From Macrobrachium rosenbergii (taxonomy: Eukaryota; Arthropoda; Malacostraca; Decapoda; Palaemonidae), in NCBI RefSeq assembly GCF_040412425.1, contig NC_089782.1, positions 43,536,322 through 43,600,321 on the forward strand: a stretch of DNA of 64,000 nt, given 5' to 3'. Shown here one piece after another: positions 37,040 through 49,600 of the stretch (positions are counted from its first letter, which is position 1; every line of letters starts with the position of its first letter). The position numbers and the translations under genes were made by a program. Below the pieces are notes generated by a model. It was not told where the DNA came from and searched no databases. It saw only the letters and a list, made by a program, of their open reading frames with translations.

Positions 37040-37340
37040 GGTGCCGTCAGTGAACATCATTCGGTGCACTGTAGGCATAACTTAAGGGTGTTTGCAGCGT
37101 CCTTTCGACCCCTAGCTGCAACCCCTTTCATTCCTTTTGCTGTACCTCTGTTCATATTCTCTTTCTTCCATCTTACTTTCCACCCTCTCCCCACAGTTGT
37201 TTCACAGTCCAACTACGAGGTTTTCCTCCTGTTACACCTTTCAAACCTTGTACTGTCAATTTCCGTTTCAGCGCTGAATGACCTCACAGGTCCTAGCGCT
37301 TGGCCTTTGGCCTAAATCCTTTATACTATTCTATTCTAAA
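37040..37340 (-). mobile_element. Interspersed element family A, copy 7
   Basis: Reverse orientation: GGTGCCGTCAGTGAACATCA, CCTAGCTGCAACCCCTTTC, GAGGTTTTCCTCCTGTTACA, TTTCAGCGCTGAATGACCTC, TTGGCCTTTGGCCTAAATCC. Complete. It ends about 90 bp from the donor of the exon at 37432. Confidence 0.88.
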
Positions 37341-37431
37341 TTCCATAAAGCTAAACTTAACCTATGCCAGTACAAGGTCTTTCTCTAAGTGTTACGATGA
37401 ACAGACATATCAGTACTCCCTCACACCTTAC

Positions 37432-37592
37432 CTGGAACCCACTGATAACGCCCTCCTGCAGGGAGGCCAGAGGACCTCCGAGGGGGCCATCCATGGAGAG
37501 GATGTCCACGTCGCGTCTGAGCCCCTCGGCGCTGCCGCCATCGTCTAGGCTGGCTTGCTTCTTCGCTTCGAGGGCCTTCAGACGGGCTTCAC
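37432..37592 (-). CDS. SPATA1-like protein, exon 3
   Basis: Two leading bases (GT) complete CGT (Arg) with the C of the preceding exon, then 53 codons, phase 0 at the end (CAG|GTAAGG). The acceptor is TTGCCTTTCGGCAG. The translation starts EARLKALEAKKQASLDDGGS and ends SLQEGVISGFQ. The first 14 residues prolong the basic helix of the upstream exon (YYARIARR-EARLKALEAKK), which supports the join across the 21-kb intron. The rest is Gly/Leu-rich and probably unstructured. Confidence 0.88.
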
Positions 37593-38050
37593 CTGCCGAA
37601 AGGCAAGTTTGATAACACCGGAGGGGAACAAACTGGCCTTATTTGGGAGTAATGCCAGTTTAAGTTATTCTAAAATAATGGACTTAGAGAATACTAGATA
37701 ACTGAATTATTATAACATATGGCAGCATATAAATAAATAAAATACCACAAAATCAAATGGGGCTTCACCTGTCAGAAGGTAAGCTTGATAACATTGGAGG
37801 GGAACAAACTGGCCTTATTTGGGAATAATACCAGGTTAAGTTATTCTAAAAAAATGGTCTTATAGAATACTAGATAACTGAAGAAAAAAATTACCACAAA
37901 ATCAAATGGGGCTTCACCTGCCGGAAGGTAAGCTTGATAACACCGGAGGGGAACAAACTGGCCTTATTTGGGAGTTATAGAATTCTAGATGACTGAATTA
38001 TGACATATGACAGCAAAAAAAAATTAAATAAAATACCACAAAATCAAATG
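37584..38050. repeat. Three tandem copies of an intron/exon boundary segment
   Basis: Units start at about 37584, 37759 and 37908 with GGGCTTCACCTG, each followed by CCGAAAGGCAAG or a close variant, GGGGAACAAACTGGCC and TTATTTGGGA. Each ends in TACCACAAAATCAAATG. The first unit contains the last 9 bp of the exon at 37432-37592 and its splice acceptor. On the minus strand, the two further copies therefore carry intact acceptor-like sequences (TTCTGACAG|GTGAAGCC and CTTCCGGCAG|GTGAAGCC) upstream of the real one. Their lengths (about 175, 149 and 143 bp) differ by internal deletions. Confidence 0.92.
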
Positions 38051-38560
38051 AAACATGCTAAACGGCGGTAAAATTAAAATCAAATAAATTATTCCATATG
38101 AATGTAAAAATATTACAAAAAAATAAGACTACGTTTCGCTATTCAGTCCCAGATTCCATATCTTGAACAGTACTGTAATTGTCCTGCCAAAAAAGGCATA
38201 ACCAAAGTCGAATTTTTGTCTACTTGTTCCATCGGCTGCCTCTTCAGTTCATTCTGTTGTTAAACTGCTACGTACGAAGGAGAGGCCTCTGGGGTAGGCA
38301 ACCTAATGCCCTAATTGACCTTAGGCTTCAATGCAACAAGCGGTAATGACAAGACATTACCGTCAGTTTATTCGAAAACAAAGAGAGCCTGTATCGATAA
38401 TTCAAATTATTCAATAGAAACACCGAAACTTTACCAAAACAAAAAATTGTCTTGGTAATATGTTTCGGGAGAAATTTCCAAGAAAACTGATATATTAAAT
38501 GAATTATTTCGAAAAATATGTTCCATGCAGGCTACAATATATAATAAAGATTACATATAT

Positions 38561-38565
<5 letters not shown>

Positions 38566-38616
<51 letters not shown>

Positions 38617-38628
38617 AATATATATATG

Positions 38629-38681
<53 letters not shown>
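38566..38681. repeat. Two (AT) tracts with ATACATAAATA spacer
   Basis: Pure TA alternation at about 38566-38612 and 38634-38680, joined by CATAAATATATATATGTATG. Confidence 0.93.
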
Positions 38682-38931
38682 TAATAGAAAAGAATATATC
38701 AAAAGACTAAATGACTTAATGAAACTTACTGTTAAAAAATATAGCTTCTTTGACACATGATAGTTAAAGCAATTAAAGCAAGTCCACAGCCCTCATATAC
38801 AGTAAGCTAATACCAAAAGCAGCATATTACATAACCACCCACTGGCTTGAGACCATCAACACAATGACGTAATAAATGCAGCCGTTTATGGTTCCTAAAC
38901 AGCTTTAGAAATGTACTGAAACGTGACTACT

Positions 38932-39302
38932 CTTAAAATGTCAACATATACTCGCAACAATGAACTGACTACACTTAAAATGTCAACATATACTCTTAAC
39001 AATGAACTGACTACTCTTGAAATGTCAACATATACTTGTAACAGTGAACTGATTACTCTTAAAATGTCAACATCTACTCGTAACAATGAACTGACTTACT
39101 CTTAAAATGTCAACATATACTCGTAACAATGAACTGACCACTCTTAAAATGTCAACATATACCTTAACAATGAACTGACTACTCTTAAAATGTCAACATA
39201 TACTCGTAACAATGAACTGACTACTCTTAAAATGTCAACATATACTCGTAACAATGAACTGACTACTCTTAAATGTCAACATCTACTCGTAACAATGAAC
39301 TT
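38932..39302. repeat. 42-bp tandem array, about nine copies
   Basis: The unit is AAAATGTCAACATATACTCG followed by TAACAATGAACTGACTACTC TT. The copies differ by single bases (CTCGCAAC, CTCTTAAC, CTTGTAAC) and a few 1-2 bp indels. Because 42 is divisible by 3, several frames stay open; they are not taken as coding. Confidence 0.92.
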
Positions 39303-40587
39303 TATTTATACTTCATTGATACTCTACATTCTACTTTTATGAAATGCAAGTACTCGCTACAAACATTTAATGCCATAAGAAATTCTCGTAATATCAGCAT
39401 CTATTTAATGTACGGGCATTCTACGCTAGTTTCATATCTAATTTTTAGAATACTAGATTAAGACATATACATTTAGCTACGAGGTCATTTTATTTATACA
39501 AAATCCAAAGGGGACATAATATCAAACTCTATTTATGTACAAAGATACTCTACTACAGTATATAACTTTTAGGTACTTTTCTTAGAACACACAGGAATGA
39601 TAAGTATTTAGGCTAATACAATCCTTCACAGCCCCAGAGTAACTACTAGAAGGAGTATAGGCATAAATCATCTGATGTAAAATCTGAAGTTGTTTCCAAA
39701 TAAAATTGGCAAATATTGTTTTCCTCTTTTTATTCATGTTATTGTAGTTATTTACACGACCTGTCGGATATGTTCTTGAATGTGAGATGAAAACTGAAAT
39801 AAGTCGAGAGATGGAGAAGATGGACAACTGCTAAGTAAGAAGGGGTCATGAGCACGAATGAAAACAGAAAGGCAGAAAGTAAAAGAACAGGAACAAAAGT
39901 GAAGTTGCAAAGAATATTTTGTACAGACTACACTGAGTCGGGAGAAGCGTTCTGCAGGCGATAGGCTATCTTATCCCTTACCAGGTATTAAGAAATACGA
40001 GCTAATATTCACGGCCATTGGTTTAAAAAAGACGGATTAAATATTAAGGGATAAATTGGTGAACAAGGTGAAATATTGATGGACTGAGTTCTGAAAAAGA
40101 CGAGAAAATGTTAATGGACAAAAAACATTGTAAAAAAACACAGAAAATATCGATGGATAAAGTAATGGAAAAAAAATGTTAGTTTATATAACAGATATGA
40201 ACGCCATAAAGAAATGCCTTGGGAATAAAAATAAAAAGAAAATCGGAATGACCATCAAGTTAATGGACAAAACGATGTCATTCAGCAAAGATGACCATGA
40301 TCTGCAGTAATAGCTCAAATTTCACACACCACTAAAATAAACCAAACTGAAAGTAGAGAAACAAACAAAACCGGAGACGACGCGAACCGTGATGACCTCT
40401 AATCGTCGACGGCCAACTTCCGTGACGTGAGGAGAATCGAAAACTTCTAATAAATAAACAAAACTGCAGAGCCAGTCTGGACACGCACCATTTTTACGAT
40501 ATAAACAGAATTTACGATCTGAAAATTGTGATTACCAGGTATTAAGAGAGGCATGAGAGAGAGAGAGAGGATACCTAGAAACATGAC

Positions 40588-40983
<396 letters not shown>

Positions 40984-41172
40984 TGTACATATATAATTTC
41001 AGTTCTATTCATGTCCTAAATCATCATACAACAAACTAGGGTTTTTATACGTATTTTTCTTTATATTTGTACGTAATTTTTACAATCAGCTTTTGTCTCT
41101 ACAGATGCTATATAAAATAAACTAAATATTCAAATCGAATGAACTTACTTTACCTACGAACAATACAACTAG

Positions 41173-41173
<1 letters not shown>

Positions 41174-41236
<63 letters not shown>
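41174..41236. repeat. (CT) microsatellite
   Basis: About 31 units, pure. Confidence 0.95.
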
Positions 41237-41241
<5 letters not shown>

Positions 41242-41428
41242 AAACAAATAAGAGAAAACCTTTCTCTAGAAACGCGGATCGAGTGAAAAAGATTGTGCGT
41301 TGTATGACCATCACACTTCCATCATCTTAGGAATTAAACTTACTACTGTATTAGGAATAAACAAAAACATTCAGAGCTTGCAGACACGACAGGATATGTT
41401 TCTGTACATCGTAATCATATACTGATCA

Positions 41429-41667
<239 letters not shown>

Positions 41668-42329
41668 TTCAAATGTAAATGGACATAAAAGGTAAGAGAT
41701 AGAATGAAAGAGGCAGAGGGACGCATTCGAATAAAGTCTAGACAAAGGTCGCATCCAATCTTATTCTTTTCGACCGCCAGCGGTTATTCATTACAAAGAG
41801 ACCGGAATGCATGTTGCCCATTATTGCAATTGCATGCAGAATAACAAAGGGATTCTTTCGTGCGTCGAAGAGATGCATGGGATGGCCAACGAAAAAAATA
41901 TAAATATATAAAAAAGAGGAGTATTTTCGTGATTACATCCGAGCTCGTCTTCGGATCGATATCACGTCTGCGTCAAGTCTGACAAAAACGGTTGATATCT
42001 TGACAGTCAGATGAGTACTATGCAAGCATTCTATCCCCACCGGAATATGAGTTTTTATAACTCATTTTTCCTTTACTTCGTCGTACTTTTAAAAGTCAGT
42101 TTGACTACTGGAATGTTTAGTTACCACTTAGAGCGAGCTGCATAGGAATTTTTTTTGTTTGTAAGGTTTACAAACAAAAACTATTCGGTAACATGGATCA
42201 AGGGGCAAAAAACAGTTTGCAGCAGAGATCTAGACAATAGAACGCTTGGGCAGGAAGCTCTATATTAGTCTGCAAAGAAAAGGCGACAGCTTTGTTGATA
42301 AACCATTTGAAAGAGTATGAATTTACATT

Positions 42330-42570
42330 ACAGGACATGAAAGTCAACACAGGTGGACATTAGGTCAATACGAAAAGGCATTAAAGTCAATATGGAAGAG
42401 TATAAAAGTCAGTGCGATAATTTTATGATGTCATAATGAATAAATATGAAAATTAGCCTGAAAGGATAGGAAATTTAGAATGAAAAAGGGCAAAAGAAGT
42501 TAAGGTAAAAGTCGGCATAAAAATACTTAAAATACCAACAGAAAACAAAGTCAACATAAAAATACTCGGA
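42330..42570. repeat. Degenerate short tandem array (about 30 bp period)
   Basis: The motif AAAGTCAA-A--GGA-A recurs about eight times (GAAAGTCAACACAGGTGGAC, TTAAAGTCAATATGGAAGAG, AAAAGTCAGTGCG and similar). It is too diverged to define exact unit boundaries. Confidence 0.4.
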
Positions 42571-42849
42571 GTTTAGTAGGCCATGACGTGGACCCGATTC
42601 GTGAAACCTGTGAATCGACAATAACCTTAACCCTAAACCTTGCAACTAACAGGTAAAGAGCACAATCGATTAGCGACTTCGATACTGAGAACGGAAGTGA
42701 TAATATTTTTGGAAAACGAAAAGCAAGGTTTCACACTAACAGCAGATCCGCTGTGTCATGCTTGCCTATCGCGATGTAGGAAGAAAGAGTAATTCTCTCT
42801 CTCTCTCTCTGGACGAGAAATGGTCACAAAGACAGACTGACATTTAGTT

Positions 42850-42880
42850 GGTGTGTGTGTGCATGTGTGTTTGTGTGAGT

Positions 42881-42939
<59 letters not shown>
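42850..42939. repeat. (GT)n-(GA)n compound microsatellite
   Basis: GTGTGTGTGTGCATGTGTGT precedes a GA run of about 28 units at 42883-42939. Confidence 0.93.
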
Positions 42940-42940
<1 letters not shown>

Positions 42941-44103
42941 TTATTGCCTATTATCAAATGTAATCTGGTAGTTATAACAACGTATAGGGCAAACAATTTT
43001 TGTCAGCTGCATTACGAGGCAAATAAAATAAAATAAAATAAAAAATAAAGTACACAAACAAGGTACGTAACTCCGGCAGCTAGATTCAAGAATGATTTCC
43101 AATGGCAACGGGATTGCCATTTTAAACACTGAAAAATCTTAATGGCGCTCCGGCAGCTCAAATCATCGTCCAGAGCCCATTCATCTTGCGTCAACTATTC
43201 ACTTTCGTCTCTACGCATCGCAAGATTTTATCATTTAATAATAAACCCTTACATTCTTGATGAGACTCTTTCACTACAGTAATAATAGTATTTCATACTT
43301 GAAAACGCACCGGAAGAATTCTGAGAGACACTATTGTAGAGTAATAACAGTAATACTAAGTAAGTTTATCTGAAAAATAGTAGTAGGAAACGGCGCTATG
43401 CAGATCGCGAGACAAGATTTCGCGCGTGACAGGAGCACATCCGCAACAGTTCCCCCTACTTATCAGGGCGGAAAGATCGACTAGGAAATTAGTTACAACT
43501 GCAGGCGATGCAAAAAGACATTCGTATGATTTGGAAGTTTACTCATGTCTCTCGTACTTTTGTCATGCCTGCGTAGCATTCGCTTCTGCCTGTTCATCTG
43601 TCAGCAGAGTAAGATACATTCAGCAGCGTTCATTATGCACCAAACGATAATAAAAACGATTTCAAAACAAATGTAATTTCTTCTTTGTGTCTTATCAGGT
43701 TTATCACAAAAGGAGAAGCGAATTTACTCTAAATAAATTTGTTTCAAAATGCTTACACCGATGTGTTTAAAACAGTGGCTGGTGAAATAAAATTCGTCTC
43801 AAAACGGCAGAATGAAGTTGATCTAACAATACCTTTGGCCAAAAAAAATATAAAAGAATAATCCAAAAGACTCTTAATTTATTAGTCTATGTATAGAATT
43901 AACAAAATACATAAATCAATTAATCCCCTCTCAAAGGGAGAAAGATACTTTATTGGGTTGACCTAAGAAACTCTAAAAATAAATTTATTTGAACAATTTA
44001 CTAATGATAATAATAATAATAACAAAATACATAAAATCAATTAATCCCTAATAACAAAGAAACCCACAAGATTCCTGAGAATGATACTTTATTGAATCTC
44101 GTT

Positions 44104-44170
44104 GACCTTTTTCAAGAGAAAGGTGGTCATTCTAAAACCTGACCACCTTCACATCTCTTGAAAAAGGGTC
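44104..44170. repeat. Imperfect hairpin, about 28-bp arms
   Basis: GACCTTTTTCAAGAGAAAGG and TGGTCA on the left pair with TGACCACC and TCTCTTGAAAAAGGGTC on the right, with a 10-nt loop (TTCTAAAACC). A few mismatches lie in the middle (GAAAG versus TTCACA). It resembles the centre of a fold-back MITE, and AATAATAATAA stretches lie on both sides. No ends were resolved. Confidence 0.7.
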
Positions 44171-44277
44171 ACAGTTAGGACCTGAAAGTTGATTCACAAT
44201 TTAAATATTTACAAGTAATAATAAAGAATCTTGTGTGGTTTTCTTTCCATCTTCAGAAGAAAACTAATTTTTGTTTA

Positions 44278-44279
<2 letters not shown>

Positions 44280-44343
<64 letters not shown>
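44280..44343. repeat. (AAT) microsatellite
   Basis: About 21 pure units. Confidence 0.95.
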
Positions 44344-45359
44344 TTTTCAAAAACGGCTAAACACTAAAGTTAGTTTTAAACGAGTTTGGTAAAAAAAAAT
44401 TAAATAAATCTCCACAAAAAGCTAAACAATATTTGTCTAGTAACTTGTTTGACATCAAAAGAAATTAAAGGAATTTCAGATAAAACACGGAGGGTAAAGT
44501 TCCTAAAGAACACAGTATATGACACTAGTCTGTCATTAGTAATTCGGTTTACGACTCCATTTGGAGCTTGAAAGTGGGAATTACTTCTTGATACCTTCAG
44601 AACTATTGACATGCTTAAATCAACACTTGTTAAACAAAAGAAATAAAAAGGAGTGTAATCTTTCTTACACTCGACAGGAAGGACGTGCTTTAATTAAAAG
44701 TTGAAAAAAAGAGAGTTTCTCATTCTCAGTAGAATTGACATGATTAAATCAACGTTTGGAATGTGGGCAAGAAGAAAAATAAACGTAAAATAAGTAAGAA
44801 ATCTGGCGATGTACGTACATTACATGAATGGAAATTCAAAGAGAAAAAGACGACGTGCAAAATAAAATTTCAGTATTTATTGCAGAAAAATGAAAAATAT
44901 GGATGTAAAAAAAATGGAAGTGAATGACAAAATGTGAAAATAGAAGAAATAATAAACTTAGAAATGTAGTAAAAAAGGGAGAGAGAAAGTAGAAGAAGAT
45001 GCACATAAAAAAAGCAGTAAAATGATCTGACTTGCAAAAGACGCATAATCCGAGCATAAGACATGACACCTCGGTAAATCTGGAAGAAACTAAACGTCCT
45101 AAAATATTGGATATTGAATTATGGTAATATAAAGAATATGAACGGTTAGCTTCAGCCAAAAACTGTGATAGGGTACAAATGCAATATACGCAAAAAGGAA
45201 ATACACATTTTCAGCGTGCGAAAATCACCACAATCAAAAGAGAAGAAAATTAAACGCAAAATCTTATGAAAAGGCGAAACGGTTCGATGGTAAAATCTGA
45301 CCAAAGAAGGAAAAAATGTCGATGGGGTGTGTTGGAGAAGGAGAAGCCTGTCTTTAAAT

Positions 45360-45360
<1 letters not shown>

Positions 45361-45434
<74 letters not shown>
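45361..45434. repeat. (GA) microsatellite
   Basis: About 37 pure units. Minus-strand Leu-Ser frames crossing it are artefacts. Confidence 0.95.
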
Positions 45435-45437
<3 letters not shown>

Positions 45438-46846
45438 GGAAATAAGGGAACCAATCGAGTGACATCACCCTTCCTTGCATGGGCAAGTCGCGTGTAGTAC
45501 GTCTTCTGTTTTTGCTACTTAATCTACAAACACGCCGGAGTAACATCGTCTACCGAACTTGAAACATAAGCCCTAGGTAAGCTCAAAATAAGCTGAAATT
45601 AGGCACCCTTTGTTTTATCGACCATGCGAGTGATAATTTACGTAACGGCAATTAAAATTACCCTTGTTCGGTTCAGCGCAAATGCAATCACGTCCTAAAA
45701 CTCTTTAACTATTAATATTAATTTTCATTCGATGCTCGCCCCGTTATTTTACGAGTCCATATTTCCCTTACGTTTCCATTATTAAATGTAATTACTCCTC
45801 AGATTACCTGATGTAATTACGCGTATCGTAAAGAGAACCAATATGAAACTGAATTTCACTGGAGCCATAAAAATTAGCTTTGACATTTATGAGTAGTAAA
45901 GATGCAAAACGTTGGGATTAGAGCGTTTGACGAAGAAAATGGAAAAGAATAAGGCGACTATAAATAAAGCTGAAGGATTAATTAATAATAAAATGTATAA
46001 AGCAGACAAGACATAATTAATTTAAAAGTATTCGTGTAGGAAAAAGACTCAGGAATAAAAGACAAAATCCAATGAAAGGAAGAAAGATGGGAAACCGGGC
46101 ACATGTTCATGGAAAAGAGGAAAAAAGCAAGCGATGAATCTGAGACCACAACAAAGAAAACAATAAGGAGGCGAAAAATAAAAGCCCAACAAACTCGTAA
46201 TCAATACCTCTAAACGATGCGTGAGTCGAGCATTTCCAACCCAACAAAGCTATGCAATGACCGCTGCACTGAGCGAAACTAACTGCAACGATTCGCGGAA
46301 GACGACGTTCATTCGCTTGGTCTCTAGTCTTCCCTAAACGCCTCGTCTATACTTAGAAATATTTCGTACGGAATGTAGTCGCCACTGTAAAAGTTCCTTC
46401 CTTTCTTAAGCGTGGATTGTCAAATCGGAAGGTTTGAATATCCATTAGTTAATTTCCTCTCCTTTTTTTCTGTTCCACGCAGAGAATTAATAAACTGATA
46501 AATCTGAATGATAAAGGGTTGAATAGGATTTATGCACTTCCGGGAGAACGTAAACAAACCAACACGCGCGGTAACATAAGCAAAATAGACCCATGAGACT
46601 TTTTATAGCACACCCTCTTGAATCTAACCGTAGTAACTTAATCAATGAGTGTGCGCTCTTTGGTCTGACCAAGTAACCCCAATGTAGGGGACGCATGAGT
46701 GGCACAACCCACTTTATATTAGACGTAGTACCTAAAGGGGTCAATGACTGAGAATTTATGAAAACTCGTAATGAAAAAGTTCACCGAGAGCACACGAAGA
46801 ATGTCAAGTTCTTTCCAATTTCTTGCGGACTTGACGTGTTTGCGTG

Positions 46847-46849
<3 letters not shown>

Positions 46850-46886
<37 letters not shown>
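46850..46886. repeat. (TC) microsatellite
   Basis: About 18 pure units. Confidence 0.94.
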
Positions 46887-46890
<4 letters not shown>

Positions 46891-47984
46891 GGGTACAACG
46901 ATTTTTATGTAGAGTAAGTAACGGTCAATGGATGGTATTAGGAATATTTTTTTCCTAAAAGTGGAAATAATAGCTGTTACATAAAATATAGCTTAAATTT
47001 TCTGCCCTGGGTAGGTAGTCAATAATGAATGTCTGGCAGTACCATGTTCGTTATATTGCTGGTCTCCGGGTCTGTCAAGGTGAATAACATTTTAGGTATG
47101 GTCAGTCCTCAGATGGCTAATGATTAATGAAAGCAAAACGTCATCGTCTCATATGCTTCAGTGACTATCTGTGGGGACATAGGCCTAAGGTAAGCTACCT
47201 TTTCGAAAATATCAACATATCAAAGCTTACAAACAATTAACATAGATTCGGGGTCTCTCGCTTTTGGCCGTGATGTTAACCCACTCTTCTCATGGATTTA
47301 CGAACATGGCACTGCTGCGTAGTTTCTTTTAGTACGAGTCCGTCTCGTAGCCTTCAATTAGGAGTACATAAGCAAGATAATAATTGAGACTATCCACAGT
47401 CGTTCGTTTTCCAGATCGGATAAGGGATCTTTCCGCTTACGTGGTGAGTACTGTATGGATACTCGAGAGGTCTCTTGATGGAATCGAATATTTTCTGTTT
47501 ATTTTATAGTTAACAGGGAAAGAAAAATGCAAAAAAAAAGGTAAATAGAAGAATTAAAAAAAATAAATAATTAATGTTTATTTCATCTTGTGGTTTTATG
47601 AACGGCAGGGAATGCAAAGGTCCGGGAAAAACGGAGATTTTTTTCAGTTTGTTGACGAAAAATAAAAGACTGTGATTCTATGAATGACATGAAATGGAAA
47701 GGTTTGAGAAAAAAGTTACTTTATTAAATGATTAAGAAATAAAATGAACTAAACTTCTATTGCTTCATAAATTAAAAAAAAAATTAAAACATATACTTAG
47801 GCTGGTAATATATGGATGTATGTACAGTATGTATGTATGTATGTATGTATGTGCGCGCCTGCGCGCGTGTATGTGCCTACATAGAGCGCAAACATTTCAA
47901 TCACTGCAGCGAAAAATGAAATGAACACAACTACTATTAGAACTTAGTTTGAATCTTGAGCGTTCTGAGCTTCAGTGTCATCCC

Positions 47985-48258
47985 AAACCGTAGGGGGCTA
48001 TTACTTAATGTTCTTTGCAGTGTCCCTTCGGCCCCTAGTTGTAACCCCTTTCATTCCTTTTACTGTACCTCCATTCTTATTCTCTTCCTTCTGTCTTATT
48101 TTCCACCCTCTCCTAACAATTGTTTCATAGTGCAACTGCCAGGTTTTCCTCCTGTTACACCTTTCAAACCTTTCGACTCTCAATTTTTCTTTCAGCGCTG
48201 AATGACCTCATAGGTCCCAGAGCTTGACCTTTGGCGTAAATTCTATATTCCATTCCTT
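47985..48258 (-). mobile_element. Interspersed element family A, copy 8
   Basis: Reverse orientation: TTACTTAATGTTCTTTGCAG, CCCTTCGGCCCCTAGTTGTA, CAGGTTTTCCTCCTGTTACA, TTTCAGCGCTGAATGACCTC, TTGACCTTTGGCGTAAATTC. It is truncated at its 3' end; the GTGCACTGACGGCAC block is missing. Confidence 0.87.
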
Positions 48259-49361
48259 TCCTTATCAAAACCAGAAAGAAAACCAAATTATATAAATACT
48301 CAAAAGAAAATAAAATCGAATTCACCCTAACACTGGTAAAAAAAAAAAAAACAAAGCTAAATAAAGCTAAAACTCAAATTTAAGTATTGACTTCGAATCT
48401 GATCCCTATATGTGAAAAAAATACCTCAAAGTCTTCTCTAATGATAAAAATGTAATATTCGTACAAATGCAATGCGGAGACTCTTCTGGTAAAACATAAG
48501 CCAAGTCATTAGATTCTGATACCTTTCTCATCATCGCTTCCTGGAAGAAGCGATTCACTGAGTCTATTACTTCTCTCTGAATCTATACTTCTCACGGATT
48601 CTAATTCCCTTCGGTAGTCATTGTCATGAAAGGCAGCAATTTACTTCTACACAATGCCCCCCAAAAGTAATATCTTTATAGGAAAAGGCAACTAAAAATA
48701 AACATAAACACGGAAGAAAAAAATTATCAAAGGACTTTTGTCTCTATTTCAGCCGAGCAAGAAAACCATTCTAAGAAGGAGAGTCACTGTTACGAGACAT
48801 TGCAAAATCTTACGTGGCTGGAATTTCGCCAGATGCGTAATTCTGCTTTAATGGCATGTTATTTCACTTGGATTTATTCATAGTCAACTTGAGATATCTC
48901 CGGTATTTGTTACTCAAGAGTTATGCATTCGGTAACACGGCACAGCTCGGGAGTTGGACGAAGGATTTTAACACCACATCCACTGGCTGTAAATCGCTTC
49001 CATGTTGGCAGTCTTCTAAAATCACACGCTCGGCGGTGTGTTTTGTTTTTTATTGGACGAAATTAAAAGGAACACCAATAACAAGTGCTTTGAAATCCAC
49101 ATCTACTGCAGTTTTGATATCATCTCCCATTATTCTTTTCCTTTTTGTTATTCATTTTTCTTTTGATTCTTTGACGAGAAGTGGACGCGTCTGCGTCACA
49201 GTCAGTGCAATGACGTCAGAAATATTAAACATATAAAAATTTATTTGCTTATGGAGTTATGTGCACTGGCGGCACAACAAAGGCCATCGACCCCGTACAC
49301 CTAATACGTAAATACACACACACACCACACACATTATACATACACACATATTTATATACTG

Positions 49362-49366
<5 letters not shown>

Positions 49367-49436
<70 letters not shown>

Positions 49437-49503
49437 CTGTATATTATACACATATATACAATCATATATACATATAGATATATATACATACATGCATACA
49501 TAC

Positions 49504-49600
<97 letters not shown>
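49367..49600. repeat. (AT)/(ATAC)/(AT)(GT) compound microsatellite
   Basis: (TA) at about 49369-49430, ATAC-rich spacer, (TA) at about 49508-49560, then (TG) at 49561-49599. Confidence 0.94.

Larger units (their letters stand above)
36312..37431 (-). other. Intron 3 of the SPATA1-like gene
   Basis: 1120-bp intron with GTAAGG donor. More than half of it is occupied by two family A elements (36633-36975 and 37040-37335) in transcript orientation. Confidence 0.75.

Noticed and set aside
47448..47505. Phase-compatible 57-bp open segment with a GTAAGC donor on the minus strand, in intron 2
   Set aside because: The acceptor region (ATAAAATAAACAG) has no pyrimidine tract, and the encoded residues do not resemble the neighbouring exons.
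48856..49236. 126-codon plus-strand frame in intron 2
   Set aside because: Phe/Leu/Ser-rich without motif, no splice sites; AT-rich sequence commonly leaves such frames.
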